Positions 1 to 5,680 of a stretch of 5,680 nt of DNA are shown one piece after another. Below the pieces are notes generated by a model. That model did not search any database. It worked only from the letters and a program-made list of their open reading frames with translations, and was not told where the DNA came from. The stretch is from JASFUX01 sp050050115 (GTDB taxonomy: Bacteria > Pseudomonadota > Alphaproteobacteria > Caulobacterales > Maricaulaceae). The stretch covers positions 1-5,680 of the forward strand of contig JASFUX010000230.1 of assembly GCA_050050115.1 (NCBI GenBank), given 5' to 3'. The translations under genes were made by a program, and so were the position numbers. Position 1 is the first letter of the stretch, and every line of letters begins with the position of its first letter.

Positions 1-2220
1 AAAACTGTAAGGCTCGATGTCGATCGAGATCCGCAGGCCACCCGGTGATTTGAGCCGCGCCCGCCACGCCGCCATGTAAGCCGAGATGTCGACGCCGAGA
101 TCGGCGCGCACCAGGAACCGCCGACGCCAGCGACCGCGCACCACCGTGATCGGCGGCTCGGCCGGCCCCATCACCTCCACGCCTTCCGTCAACGGCGCAA
201 GCTGACCCGCCTCGCGCGCGGCCGCTTCGAGCTTGTCTTCGTCCGGCCCGGTCATGTGCAGCGCCGCGAGCCGACCGTAGGGCGGCAGCTCGGTGATCCG
301 CCGGCCCTCGATCTCCAGATCAAGGAAGGCGTCCCGATCGCCGTTGCAGAGCGCGATCAGCGCCTCGTGGTCGGGCTGACAGGTCTGCAGCAGCGCCCGG
401 CCCGGCTTGTCCGCCCGCCCCGCCCGGCCGGCGACCTGGACGAGGGTCTGATACGTGCGCTCGGCGGCGCGCAGGTCCCCGCCCTTGAGCCCCAGGTCCG
501 CATCGACGACGCCGACCAGGGTAAGGTTCGGAAAGTTGTGTCCCTTGGCGACGATCTGCGTGCCGATGAGGATATCGGTCTCCCCCGTCTCCATCTTCGC
601 GATCGTCGCGCGGAGTTTTTCGGGGTCTGTCGCTGTGTCGGACGAGAAGACCTCGATGCGCGCTTCAGGGAAGGTCTCGCGCGCCTCCTCCTCCAGTCGC
701 TCGACGCCTGGACCGACCGCGTGCAGAGAGTCTTCCGCCTTGCACTCGGGACAGGCTTTCGGCTTGGGGATCGAAAAGCCGGTGACGTGACACACGAGAC
801 GGTTGGTGTAGCGGTGCTCGACCAGCCAGGTGTCGGTATCGGGCGCCTTCATCCGGTGCCCGCAGGCGCGGCAGATGACGAGCGGCGCATAGCCCCGGCG
901 GTTCAGGAAAAACAGCGCCTGCTCGCCGCGGTTCAGCACCTCGTGCGTCGCCTCGATCAGCGGCGACGAGATCCAATGATCCCTTTCCGGACGATCGACG
1001 CGCAAGTCGATCGTATCGATCTCCGGCAGCACCGACACGCCGGGCCGTCCCGGCAGCACGATGTGCGCATAGCGGCCCTTGCGCGCGTTCACGACCGTCT
1101 CGATCGACGGCGTCGCCGAGGCGAGCACGATCGCAGCATCACCCAGCTTGGCGCGCAGCACCGCCATGTCGCGGGCGTGATACATCACGCCGTCTTCCTG
1201 CTTGTAGGAGCCGTCGTGCTCTTCATCGACGACGATGAGCTTCAAGTTCGCGAACGGCAGGAACAGCGCCGAGCGCGCGCCAACGACGATCCGCGCGCGC
1301 CCTTCGGCGGTCTCGCGCCAGGCGCGGCGGCGCTCGGCGTCGGAGATGTTCGAGTGCCATTCGGCCGGCTTGGCGCCGAAGCGCGCTTCAAAGCGGCCCA
1401 TGATCGCCTGGGTGAGCGCGATTTCCGGCAAGAGGATGAGAACCTGCGCGGACGGATCGCGCCCGAGCGCGTCGGCGATCGCTTCGAAGTAGACTTCCGT
1501 CTTGCCCGAGCCGGTCACGCCGTCGAGCAGCGCCGCTTGAAAACCGCCTTGCTCCAAGAGCGCGCGCAGCTCGCGCGCGGCGTTCGCCTGGCTTTCGGTC
1601 AGATCGACGCCCTGAAGGAACGTGTCGGGCTCATCGTACGGTCCGTCTACGGCGCGTTCGAACGCGGTGAGCACGCCGGCGTCCGCGAGCCCGCGCACCA
1701 CGCCGGCGCTGACGCCCGCCCGACGAGCGAGCTGGCTGGCCGTCCCCGCCCCCGTCTCTGTGGCCTCGAGCACCTTCGTGCGCGCCGCGGTCAGCTTGGC
1801 CGGACGCTCGCCGGTCGGCCGATAGGCGACCTCGACGGGCGGCGGCTTCCACGCGGTCGAGCCGCGGACCGACATGCGCATCACCATGCCCGGCGGATGG
1901 CAAGTGTAGCGCGCGACCCGGTCGATGAAATCGCGGGAGACCTTGGGCAACGGCGGCGCGAACAGTCGCTCTTCGACGAGCTTGAGATCGCGGTCGCCGT
2001 CATCGGGCTCGACCGCCCAGACGACGCCGCGCCTGAGCGTGCCCGAGATCGGCGCGGCGACGTGGTCGCCGGGACGGACTTCCAAGCCCTCGGGAATGGC
2101 GTAGTCGAACGGCTCGGGCAGCGGCAGCGGGAAGAGCACGCGCGCCTTCAGCCCCGAGAGCGCCGGTCGGTTCGCTTCAGGGAGTTCTTCGCCGAGAAGG
2201 TCGGTCGAGAAGTCCGCCAT
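1..2220 (-). CDS. priA: Primosomal protein N' (replication restart helicase PriA), 3' end just cut off
   Basis: PriA is a 3'-5' superfamily 2 DNA helicase that recognises abandoned forks and reloads the replicative helicase. All 740 codons in the window are open, and the visible end (IDIEPYSF) looks like the family C-terminus, so probably only one or a few residues and the stop are missing; E. coli PriA has 732 residues. Visible parts: N-terminal 3'-DNA-binding domain (ARVLFPLPLPEPFDYAIPEG, residues 26-45), winged-helix region (about 128-195), Walker A GVTGSGKT (234-241, K240), DEEH box (332-335), SATPS (368-372), GTQIVAKGH motif, and VAGRAGR motif VI (596-602). The zinc region keeps C450, C453, C477, C490 and C493, but three other ligands are absent (see findings). 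The ATG at 2220 gives about 20 residues ahead of the usual N-terminus; its SD is weak, so a later start such as GTG at V28 is possible. Function call is very secure. Confidence 0.97.
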   Translation of the reverse strand, partial: MADFSTDLLGEELPEANRPALSGLKARVLFPLPLPEPFDYAIPEGLEVRPGDHVAAPISGTLRRGVVWAVEPDDGDRDLKLVEERLFAPPLPKVSRDFIDRVARYTCHPPGMVMRMSVRGSTAWKPPPVEVAYRPTGERPAKLTAARTKVLEATETGAGTASQLARRAGVSAGVVRGLADAGVLTAFERAVDGPYDEPDTFLQGVDLTESQANAARELRALLEQGGFQAALLDGVTGSGKTEVYFEAIADALGRDPSAQVLILLPEIALTQAIMGRFEARFGAKPAEWHSNISDAERRRAWRETAEGRARIVVGARSALFLPFANLKLIVVDEEHDGSYKQEDGVMYHARDMAVLRAKLGDAAIVLASATPSIETVVNARKGRYAHIVLPGRPGVSVLPEIDTIDLRVDRPERDHWISSPLIEATHEVLNRGEQALFFLNRRGYAPLVICRACGHRMKAPDTDTWLVEHRYTNRLVCHVTGFSIPKPKACPECKAEDSLHAVGPGVERLEEEARETFPEARIEVFSSDTATDPEKLRATIAKMETGETDILIGTQIVAKGHNFPNLTLVGVVDADLGLKGGDLRAAERTYQTLVQVAGRAGRADKPGRALLQTCQPDHEALIALCNGDRDAFLDLEIEGRRITELPPYGRLAALHMTGPDEDKLEAAAREAGQLAPLTEGVEVMGPAEPPITVVRGRWRRRFLVRADLGVDISAYMAAWRARLKSPGGLRISIDIEPYSF

Positions 2221-2281
2221 GATTCGCGGTTTGTTCCGGAACTGCGGCGGCGTCAAGGCGAGGACGTTAACGCGGCCGGAA

Positions 2282-2302
2282 AGCCGCGGGAAAAGCGCGG
2301 CT
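2282..2302 (-). terminator. Hairpin between the small ORF and priA (possible weak terminator or attenuator)
   Basis: AGCCGCG and CGCGGCT form a perfect 7-bp stem around a 7-nt loop, starting about 5 nt after the small ORF's stop codon. On the minus strand only a short TT run follows, so it is a poor match to an intrinsic terminator. It could reduce read-through into priA or stabilise the 3' end of a short transcript. The rest of the 86-nt gap up to priA holds a palindrome CGTTAACG (2265-2272) and a GATTC (GANTC type) at 2221-2225. Confidence 0.35.
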
Positions 2303-2306
2303 GACG

Positions 2307-2456
2307 CTAGCGCGGCGAACCGGTGGCGGCGAGCTGAGCTTCCTGCAGCTGGGTGATCCGACCGAGGACAGCCTGCAGCTCGTCGAGCGATTCGGCGGTG
2401 CGCAGCTTGGCCCGCTCTTCCTGCATGACGTCGGCGTAATTGCCTGGGTTCAACAT
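2307..2456 (-). CDS. Small uncharacterised protein, 49 aa, upstream of priA
   Basis: I do not recognise this protein. The ORF runs ATG to TAG and starts MLNPGNYADVMQEERAKLR. It is rich in E, Q, L, A and R, has no Cys, no membrane segment and no signal peptide, and from about residue 9 to 43 reads as an amphipathic helix (LDELQAVLGRITQLQEAQL) that could form a short coiled coil. Support for translation is the AAGGAGGT Shine-Dalgarno ending 4 nt before the ATG, the best in the window. It lies 86 nt upstream of priA on the same strand and probably shares its transcript unless the hairpin in between stops it. It could be a real small protein or a translated leader that tunes priA. The role is unknown. 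Confidence 0.68.
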   Translation of the reverse strand: MLNPGNYADVMQEERAKLRTAESLDELQAVLGRITQLQEAQLAATGSPR

Positions 2457-2460
2457 CAGA

Positions 2461-2468
2461 ACCTCCTT
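2461..2468 (-). promoter_or_regulatory. Near-perfect Shine-Dalgarno for the 49-aa ORF
   Basis: The minus strand reads AAGGAGGT-TCTG-ATG, an almost full complement to the 16S rRNA anti-SD sequence at good spacing. The other genes in the window have much weaker sites, so this fixes the start of the small ORF. Confidence 0.8.
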
Positions 2469-2469
2469 G

Positions 2470-2484
2470 GAACAAATCGTGAAA
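2470..2484. promoter_or_regulatory. Degenerate SOS-like box (GAAC-N7-GAAA)
   Basis: GAACAAATCGTGAAA differs by one base from the alphaproteobacterial LexA pattern GAAC-N7-GAAC and shares GAACAAA with the intact box at 2573. It lies directly upstream of the Shine-Dalgarno of the small ORF. A chance match is quite possible in this AT-richer spacer. Confidence 0.2.
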
Positions 2485-2504
2485 ATGAATATCGTCGATC
2501 TTCG

Positions 2505-2520
2505 TTACCGAGGCGTTAAC
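2505..2520. promoter_or_regulatory. CtrA-like site (TTAC-N7-TTAAC)
   Basis: TTACCGAGGCGTTAAC has one mismatch to the CtrA consensus TTAA-N7-TTAAC known from Caulobacter and relatives. It overlaps the palindrome GCGTTAACGC (2513-2522) in the middle of the divergent spacer. The call depends on the organism having CtrA, which the window does not show. Confidence 0.25.
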
Positions 2521-2549
2521 GCGCGATATGGGCGTTCATTTCCTCCCCG

Positions 2550-2576
2550 TTGACTTCTCGCTCTTTATATGAGAAC
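2550..2576 (+). promoter_or_regulatory. Probable promoter of the imuA-imuB-dnaE2 operon
   Basis: TTGACTT (2550-2556) is a good -35. Twelve nt later comes ATGAGAAC (2569-2576), which resembles the Caulobacter housekeeping -10 (GCTANAWC, 10-14 nt spacing) in its last five positions. The -10 overlaps the first half of the SOS box, the expected arrangement for LexA repression. Transcription would start around 2582-2590. I could not identify a convincing minus-strand promoter for the small ORF and priA. Confidence 0.5.
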
Positions 2577-2587
2577 AAAAAGCGAAC
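2573..2587. promoter_or_regulatory. LexA binding site (alphaproteobacterial SOS box)
   Basis: GAACAAAAAGCGAAC is an exact GAAC-N7-GAAC direct repeat (GTTC-N7-GTTC on the other strand), the LexA operator of Alphaproteobacteria. It lies 13 nt upstream of the chosen imuA start and overlaps the proposed -10, so bound LexA would block initiation. This agrees with the known SOS induction of imuA-imuB-dnaE2 cassettes. Confidence 0.85.
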
Positions 2588-2600
2588 AATGGTGGGAAAG

Positions 2601-3377
2601 ATGGCTGACACAACAGCCCGCGCACGCCTTGAAGACCTCAGGCGAAAAGTGCGTGCGATCGAGAGCAGAACGCTCGCTCCCCCTCGCCCTTGCGGCGAGG
2701 GGGAAGTCGCCCTTCCGCCGGGCCTGCACGAGGCCCGCCCCGACGCCTATTTCGACGCTCCCGCCGCGCTGACCTATCTCGCCGCGCGCGCGCAGACGCC
2801 GCTGGTCTGGATCGCGTGCAAGGCCGCTGGTCAGGATTTCGGGACGTTGAGCCCCGCCGCGCTCGCCGCCTGGGGACTTAACCCGACACAAGTGATCCAT
2901 GTCGCCGCGCCCAAGGTCGCCGACGCGCTCTGGGCGATGGAGGCCGCGCTCAAGGCGGGCGTGCCCCACGTCGTCGGCGAGGTCGGCGCGGGCGAGGCTT
3001 ACGACCTCGCCGCTTCGCGCCGGCTGCAGATGGCCGCGGAGGCCACGGGCGCGAGCGTTTGGGCCTTGCGCAGCTGGCATGCGCCCAACCCGACCGCGGC
3101 GCTGACCCGCTGGCGCATCGCCGCCCTTCCCGGCTCGCAGGCCACCCATAAAGGCGCAGTCGGCTTGCCCGGCCTCGCCGCCCCACGCTGGCGCGCCGTG
3201 CTGGAGCGCGCTCACGCCCGCCTTGGACACGTTCGTCCGCAAACCTTCGATCTGGAGTGGGATCATGAGGCGCATCGCCTGCGTCTGGCTGCCGAGATGG
3301 CCGATCGACCGGCGCGCCGCGCAGCGGTCGCGGAACAGCCGACCGATGAGCCTGGCGACCTCCGGGCAACCGGCTGA
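2601..3377 (+). CDS. imuA: ImuA, RecA-like accessory protein of the SOS mutasome
   Basis: ImuA works with ImuB and DnaE2 in damage-induced error-prone translesion synthesis. The 258-aa protein begins with a basic helix (LEDLRRKVRAIES), then a Pro/Gly-rich stretch, then the family segment with GLHEA (41-45), LVWIACKAAGQDFGTLSP, a region with DALWAMEAALKAGVPHVVGEV, and a C-terminal FDLEWDHEAHRLRLA strand segment. I see no intact Walker A motif. The ATG at 2601 is chosen because GGTGGG (2591-2596) precedes it; the ATG at 2589 has only the SOS box upstream, and the TTG at 2550 lies in the -35. An 11-bp palindrome falls in codons 26-35. The 3' end overlaps imuB by 113 nt. Identity rests on these segments, the operon and the SOS box. 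Confidence 0.88.
   Translation: MADTTARARLEDLRRKVRAIESRTLAPPRPCGEGEVALPPGLHEARPDAYFDAPAALTYLAARAQTPLVWIACKAAGQDFGTLSPAALAAWGLNPTQVIHVAAPKVADALWAMEAALKAGVPHVVGEVGAGEAYDLAASRRLQMAAEATGASVWALRSWHAPNPTAALTRWRIAALPGSQATHKGAVGLPGLAAPRWRAVLERAHARLGHVRPQTFDLEWDHEAHRLRLAAEMADRPARRAAVAEQPTDEPGDLRATG
2678..2704. repeat. GC-rich palindrome within imuA
   Basis: An 11-bp perfect stem (2678-2688 with 2694-2704) encloses the loop CTTGC; the arms are TCCCCCTCGCC and GGCGAGGGGGA. It encodes residues 26-35 of ImuA. It looks like the short dispersed palindromes common in GC-rich alphaproteobacterial genomes, but no second copy is present here to prove that. A smaller inverted repeat, GGAAG/CTTCC, follows at once (2702-2716). 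Confidence 0.7.
3254..3257 (+). promoter_or_regulatory. Ribosome binding site that fixes the imuB start
   Basis: GGAG lies 7 nt before the ATG at 3265, inside the imuA coding region. It supports this ATG over the in-frame one at 3223, which would add 14 residues unlike the family N-terminus. Confidence 0.65.
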
Positions 3378-4842
3378 GCCGTTCGCGCTCATCCACTCGA
3401 CCACGGGCGGCTTTCGTCTTTATGCGGTGAACGCCGCGGCGGAACGGGCCGGACTTTGGCCCGGCCAGGCCCTCGCCGACGCCCGCGCGGTCGAGCCGGG
3501 CCTTGTCGCCGCGGCCGCCGATCCAGACGGCGACGCCGAAGCGCTCAAACGCCTCGCGCGCTGGTGCGAACGCTGGACGCCGTGGATTCGTCCCGAAACG
3601 GATGATTCAGGCGGTTCGGACGGCCTCGCGCTCGACCTCACCGGCTGCACGCATCTTTATGAAAGTGAGGAAGCTCTCGCTGCGGACATGGCTGTGCGCT
3701 TCAAGGCGCTCGGACTCGACGCGCAGATCGCGATCGCGCCCAGCCTCGGGCTCGCCTGGGGCGCAGCGCGATTTGATCGGCAAGTCGCGCAGACCGGCTG
3801 GCGGGTCGTCGCAGCGAACGAAGTTGAAGCGACCCTCGACGCCCTGCAGGTCAAGGCGCTGCGCCTCCCCCCGCAAACGGTCGACAATCTCGTCAGCCTT
3901 GGCTTGAAACGCGTCGGCGACGTGCGCCGCCAGCCGCTGACCGGCCTCGTCCGCCGGTTCGGCGCGCAGATCGCAACCCGCCTCGCCCAGGCCGAAGGCA
4001 AGCAGGACAAGCCGGTCGCGCCAATCGCGCCCGAAACGCCCCTGCGCGCCCAAGCCCGGTTGGTCGAACCGATCGTGCTCGCCGATCACGTCAAGGAAGC
4101 CGGCCGCCGCGCCGTCACCGATCTCTGCGCGATCTTGACCCGCACCGGCCAAGGCGCGCGGACGCTGGTGCTTTATCTCTACCGGGTCGACGGCGCGCGC
4201 TTCGCGATCCGCGCCGGCACGGCGGCGCCTTCGCGCGATCCGGTGCACCTGATGAAGCTGCTCGGCGAAAAGATCGACCGCGCCGAGATCGACCTCGGCT
4301 TCGGGGTCGACCTGGTCGAAGCCGTCGCCGCGCACGCCGAGCCCTACGGCGAGACCTCCGGTTCGCTCGTTGCAGAAGGCCCGGGCTTCGGCGTCGCGCT
4401 GGATCAACTGGTCGACAGTCTCGCCGCCCGACTTGGCGCTGAAGCGATCAGCCGCGCACATTTCTCCGACAGCCATATCCCCGAGCGGGCGTCCGGATGG
4501 TCGCCGGCGGCTGAAGGCGAGACCGCAACAGCCCCTGCAGACGCCGCCCCCCGCCCGCTCCTCATGCTCGACCGTCCTGAGGAGGTCGACGCCCTGGCCG
4601 AAACGCCGGACGGCCCGCCGCGGCTGTTCCGCTGGCGGAGGACGACCCATCGCGTCGCGCGCGCCGAAGGCCCCGAACGCATCGCGCCCGAGTGGTGGCG
4701 CGAGCGAGAGATGGATGCGCCGACCCGCGACTACTTCCGCGTCGAAACCGACGCGGGCCGCCGCTTCTGGCTCTACCGCGCCGGCCTCTACCAACGCGAG
4801 ACCGCTGCGCCGAAGTGGTTCGTGCATGGAGCGGGCGCATGA
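3265..4842 (+). CDS. imuB: ImuB, catalytically inactive Y-family polymerase-like mutasome scaffold
   Basis: ImuB bridges ImuA, DnaE2 and the beta clamp during SOS mutagenesis. The 525-aa protein starts MRRIACVWLPRWPIDRRAAQ, the ImuB form of Y-family motif I: aligned with E. coli DinB, catalytic D8 is W8. The second catalytic pair (DE in DinB) reads D119-G120 ahead of LALDLTG, so no polymerase activity is expected, as is typical for ImuB. A helix-hairpin-helix-like thumb (about 200-245) and a little-finger region (about 265-360) follow, then the DSHIPERA motif, an Ala/Pro linker and the C-terminal block GPERIAPEWWRE, RDYFRV, RRFWLYRAGLY and KWFVHG used for partner contacts. No clear beta-clamp pentapeptide is seen. 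It overlaps imuA by 113 nt and dnaE2 by 4 nt. Confidence 0.95.
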   Translation: MRRIACVWLPRWPIDRRAAQRSRNSRPMSLATSGQPAEPFALIHSTTGGFRLYAVNAAAERAGLWPGQALADARAVEPGLVAAAADPDGDAEALKRLARWCERWTPWIRPETDDSGGSDGLALDLTGCTHLYESEEALAADMAVRFKALGLDAQIAIAPSLGLAWGAARFDRQVAQTGWRVVAANEVEATLDALQVKALRLPPQTVDNLVSLGLKRVGDVRRQPLTGLVRRFGAQIATRLAQAEGKQDKPVAPIAPETPLRAQARLVEPIVLADHVKEAGRRAVTDLCAILTRTGQGARTLVLYLYRVDGARFAIRAGTAAPSRDPVHLMKLLGEKIDRAEIDLGFGVDLVEAVAAHAEPYGETSGSLVAEGPGFGVALDQLVDSLAARLGAEAISRAHFSDSHIPERASGWSPAAEGETATAPADAAPRPLLMLDRPEEVDALAETPDGPPRLFRWRRTTHRVARAEGPERIAPEWWREREMDAPTRDYFRVETDAGRRFWLYRAGLYQRETAAPKWFVHGAGA

Positions 4843-5680
4843 TCGCCGCCCTCGTTTGCGCGACCAACTTCTCGTTCCTGCGTGGCGCGTCGCATCCGGA
4901 CGAGATGGTGCTAACCGCGCAAGTCCAAGGCTATGGCGCGGTCGGGATCGCCGACCGGAACACCCTCGCCGGCGTCGTCCGCGCCCACGTCGCCGCCAAA
5001 GAAGCCGGCATGAAGGTGCTGATCGGCGCGCGACTGGTCACGCAAGACGGCTTCGAGGTCGCCGCCTTCCCGCAAGACCGCGCCGCCTACGCGCGGCTGA
5101 CCCGCCTGCTCACTCTCGGCAACCGCCGCGCGCCGAAGGGCGAATGCTGGCTGTCGACCGACGACATCCTCGCCCACGCCGAAGGCCAAGCGCTGATCCT
5201 CATTCCCCCCGCGCAGCTCAACGAAGCATGGAAAACCCAAGCCGAAGCATTCGCGCGCGCTCTCCATACCGCTCCGGAAAAACCCGCCGGGATCTGGACC
5301 GGCATGACCCGTGGCTTTTCCGGCGGCGACGGCGCGCGGCTGCACCGCCTCGCCCAGCTTGGAGAGGCGTGGCGCGCACCAGGCGCCGCGATCGCCGACG
5401 CGCTTTATCATGCGCCTGACCGCCGCCCGCTGCAGGACGTGCTCACCTGCGTGCGCGAGAAGACGACGATCGACGCCGCCGGTCGCCGGCTGGAGATGAA
5501 CGCCGAACGGCATCTGAAGCCGCCCGCGGAGCTGGCGCGCCTCTTCGCCGAGCATCCCGAAGCTGTCGCGCGCACCGCCGAGATCGCCGCCGCCGTCGAC
5601 TTCTCTCTCAGCGAGCTCGCCTATCAGTATCCAGACGAGATTCTCAATCCCGGTGAAACACCGATAGACACCCTGACGCG
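4839..5680 (+). CDS. dnaE2: Error-prone DNA polymerase DnaE2 (ImuC), 5' part
   Basis: DnaE2 is the C-family polymerase of the ImuABC mutasome and carries out translesion synthesis and induced mutagenesis. The first 280 residues are present of a protein usually a little over 1,000 long, so the polymerase palm with its catalytic aspartates is outside. The visible part is the PHP domain: CATNFSFLRGASHPDEMV (7-24), GIADRNTLAGVVRAHVAAKEAG, LIGARLV and LLTLGNRRAPKGECWL, then HLKPPAEL and LAYQYPDEI near the edge. Metal ligands of active PHP domains are replaced (A8, N10, and D39-R40-N41 in place of TDHD), so no PHP nuclease activity is expected, as usual for DnaE2. The ATG overlaps the imuB stop as ATGA, with GGAG (4828-4831) 7 nt upstream, which suggests translational coupling. 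Confidence 0.95.
   Translation, partial: MIAALVCATNFSFLRGASHPDEMVLTAQVQGYGAVGIADRNTLAGVVRAHVAAKEAGMKVLIGARLVTQDGFEVAAFPQDRAAYARLTRLLTLGNRRAPKGECWLSTDDILAHAEGQALILIPPAQLNEAWKTQAEAFARALHTAPEKPAGIWTGMTRGFSGGDGARLHRLAQLGEAWRAPGAAIADALYHAPDRRPLQDVLTCVREKTTIDAAGRRLEMNAERHLKPPAELARLFAEHPEAVARTAEIAAAVDFSLSELAYQYPDEILNPGETPIDTLT

Noticed and set aside
256..2304. A 682-codon open frame on the plus strand, antisense to priA
   Set aside because: Its product is a run of Arg, Gly, Ala and Asp with no recognisable domain, whereas the minus strand gives a complete set of PriA motifs. Such long shadows are usual in GC-rich DNA with strong third-position bias.
2550..2600. TTG 2550 or ATG 2589 as the imuA start
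   Set aside because: The TTG is within the -35 and the ATG at 2589 has only the LexA box upstream with no Shine-Dalgarno; ATG 2601 has GGTGGG in front.
2678..2704. The imuA palindrome read as an intrinsic terminator
   Set aside because: There is no T run after the stem on either strand, and it lies inside an intact reading frame.
2565..3404. A 279-codon minus-strand open frame antisense to imuA, which would start in imuB and end at the SOS box
   Set aside because: No family resemblance, and it runs against the operon whose promoter and LexA box precede imuA.
3607..4827. A 406-codon open frame on the minus strand, antisense to imuB
   Set aside because: Low-complexity Arg/Ala/Gly product without motifs; imuB on the other strand is clearly the real gene.
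4370..5419. A 349-codon plus-strand open frame across the imuB-dnaE2 junction
   Set aside because: Arg/Pro/Ser-rich translation in a frame out of phase with two well-supported genes, with no plausible RBS or domain.
4911..5555. A 214-codon minus-strand open frame opposite dnaE2
   Set aside because: Shadow of the dnaE2 codon bias; no domain or start signals.

Overview
The window is GC-rich, with the codon use of a high-GC proteobacterium. Gene content and regulatory sites point to an alphaproteobacterium: an imuA-imuB-dnaE2 mutagenesis cassette sits behind a GAAC-N7-GAAC site, which is the direct-repeat LexA box of Alphaproteobacteria. PriA details and a promoter resembling the Caulobacter housekeeping type suggest Caulobacterales or a related order, but the order-level call is only tentative.

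Layout: positions 1-2220 (minus strand) hold almost all of priA, the replication-restart helicase; only its last one or few codons and the stop lie outside the window. A hairpin (2282-2302) separates priA from a 49-codon ORF (2307-2456, minus strand) that has a near-perfect Shine-Dalgarno sequence and no family I recognise. Positions 2457-2600 are a divergent control region with a plus-strand promoter, an SOS box overlapping its -10, a CtrA-like site and a degenerate second SOS-like site. From 2601 onwards (plus strand) run imuA, imuB and the 5' part of dnaE2 (imuC). They form a tight operon: imuA and imuB overlap by 113 nt, and imuB and dnaE2 overlap by 4 nt (ATGA).

How the genes fit together: the plus-strand operon encodes the three-part SOS mutasome, with ImuA as a RecA-fold accessory protein, ImuB as a catalytically dead Y-family scaffold and DnaE2 as the error-prone C-family polymerase. 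LexA repression through the box at 2573-2587 should confine expression to DNA damage. PriA on the other side reloads the replisome at stalled or repaired forks, so the two arms serve related needs, although co-regulation is not shown.

I see no wholly new system here. The points most worth a second look are the small ORF ahead of priA, loss of one of the two PriA zinc sites, an 11-bp GC palindrome inside imuA, the dual-coding imuA/imuB overlap, and the lack of an obvious beta-clamp motif in ImuB.
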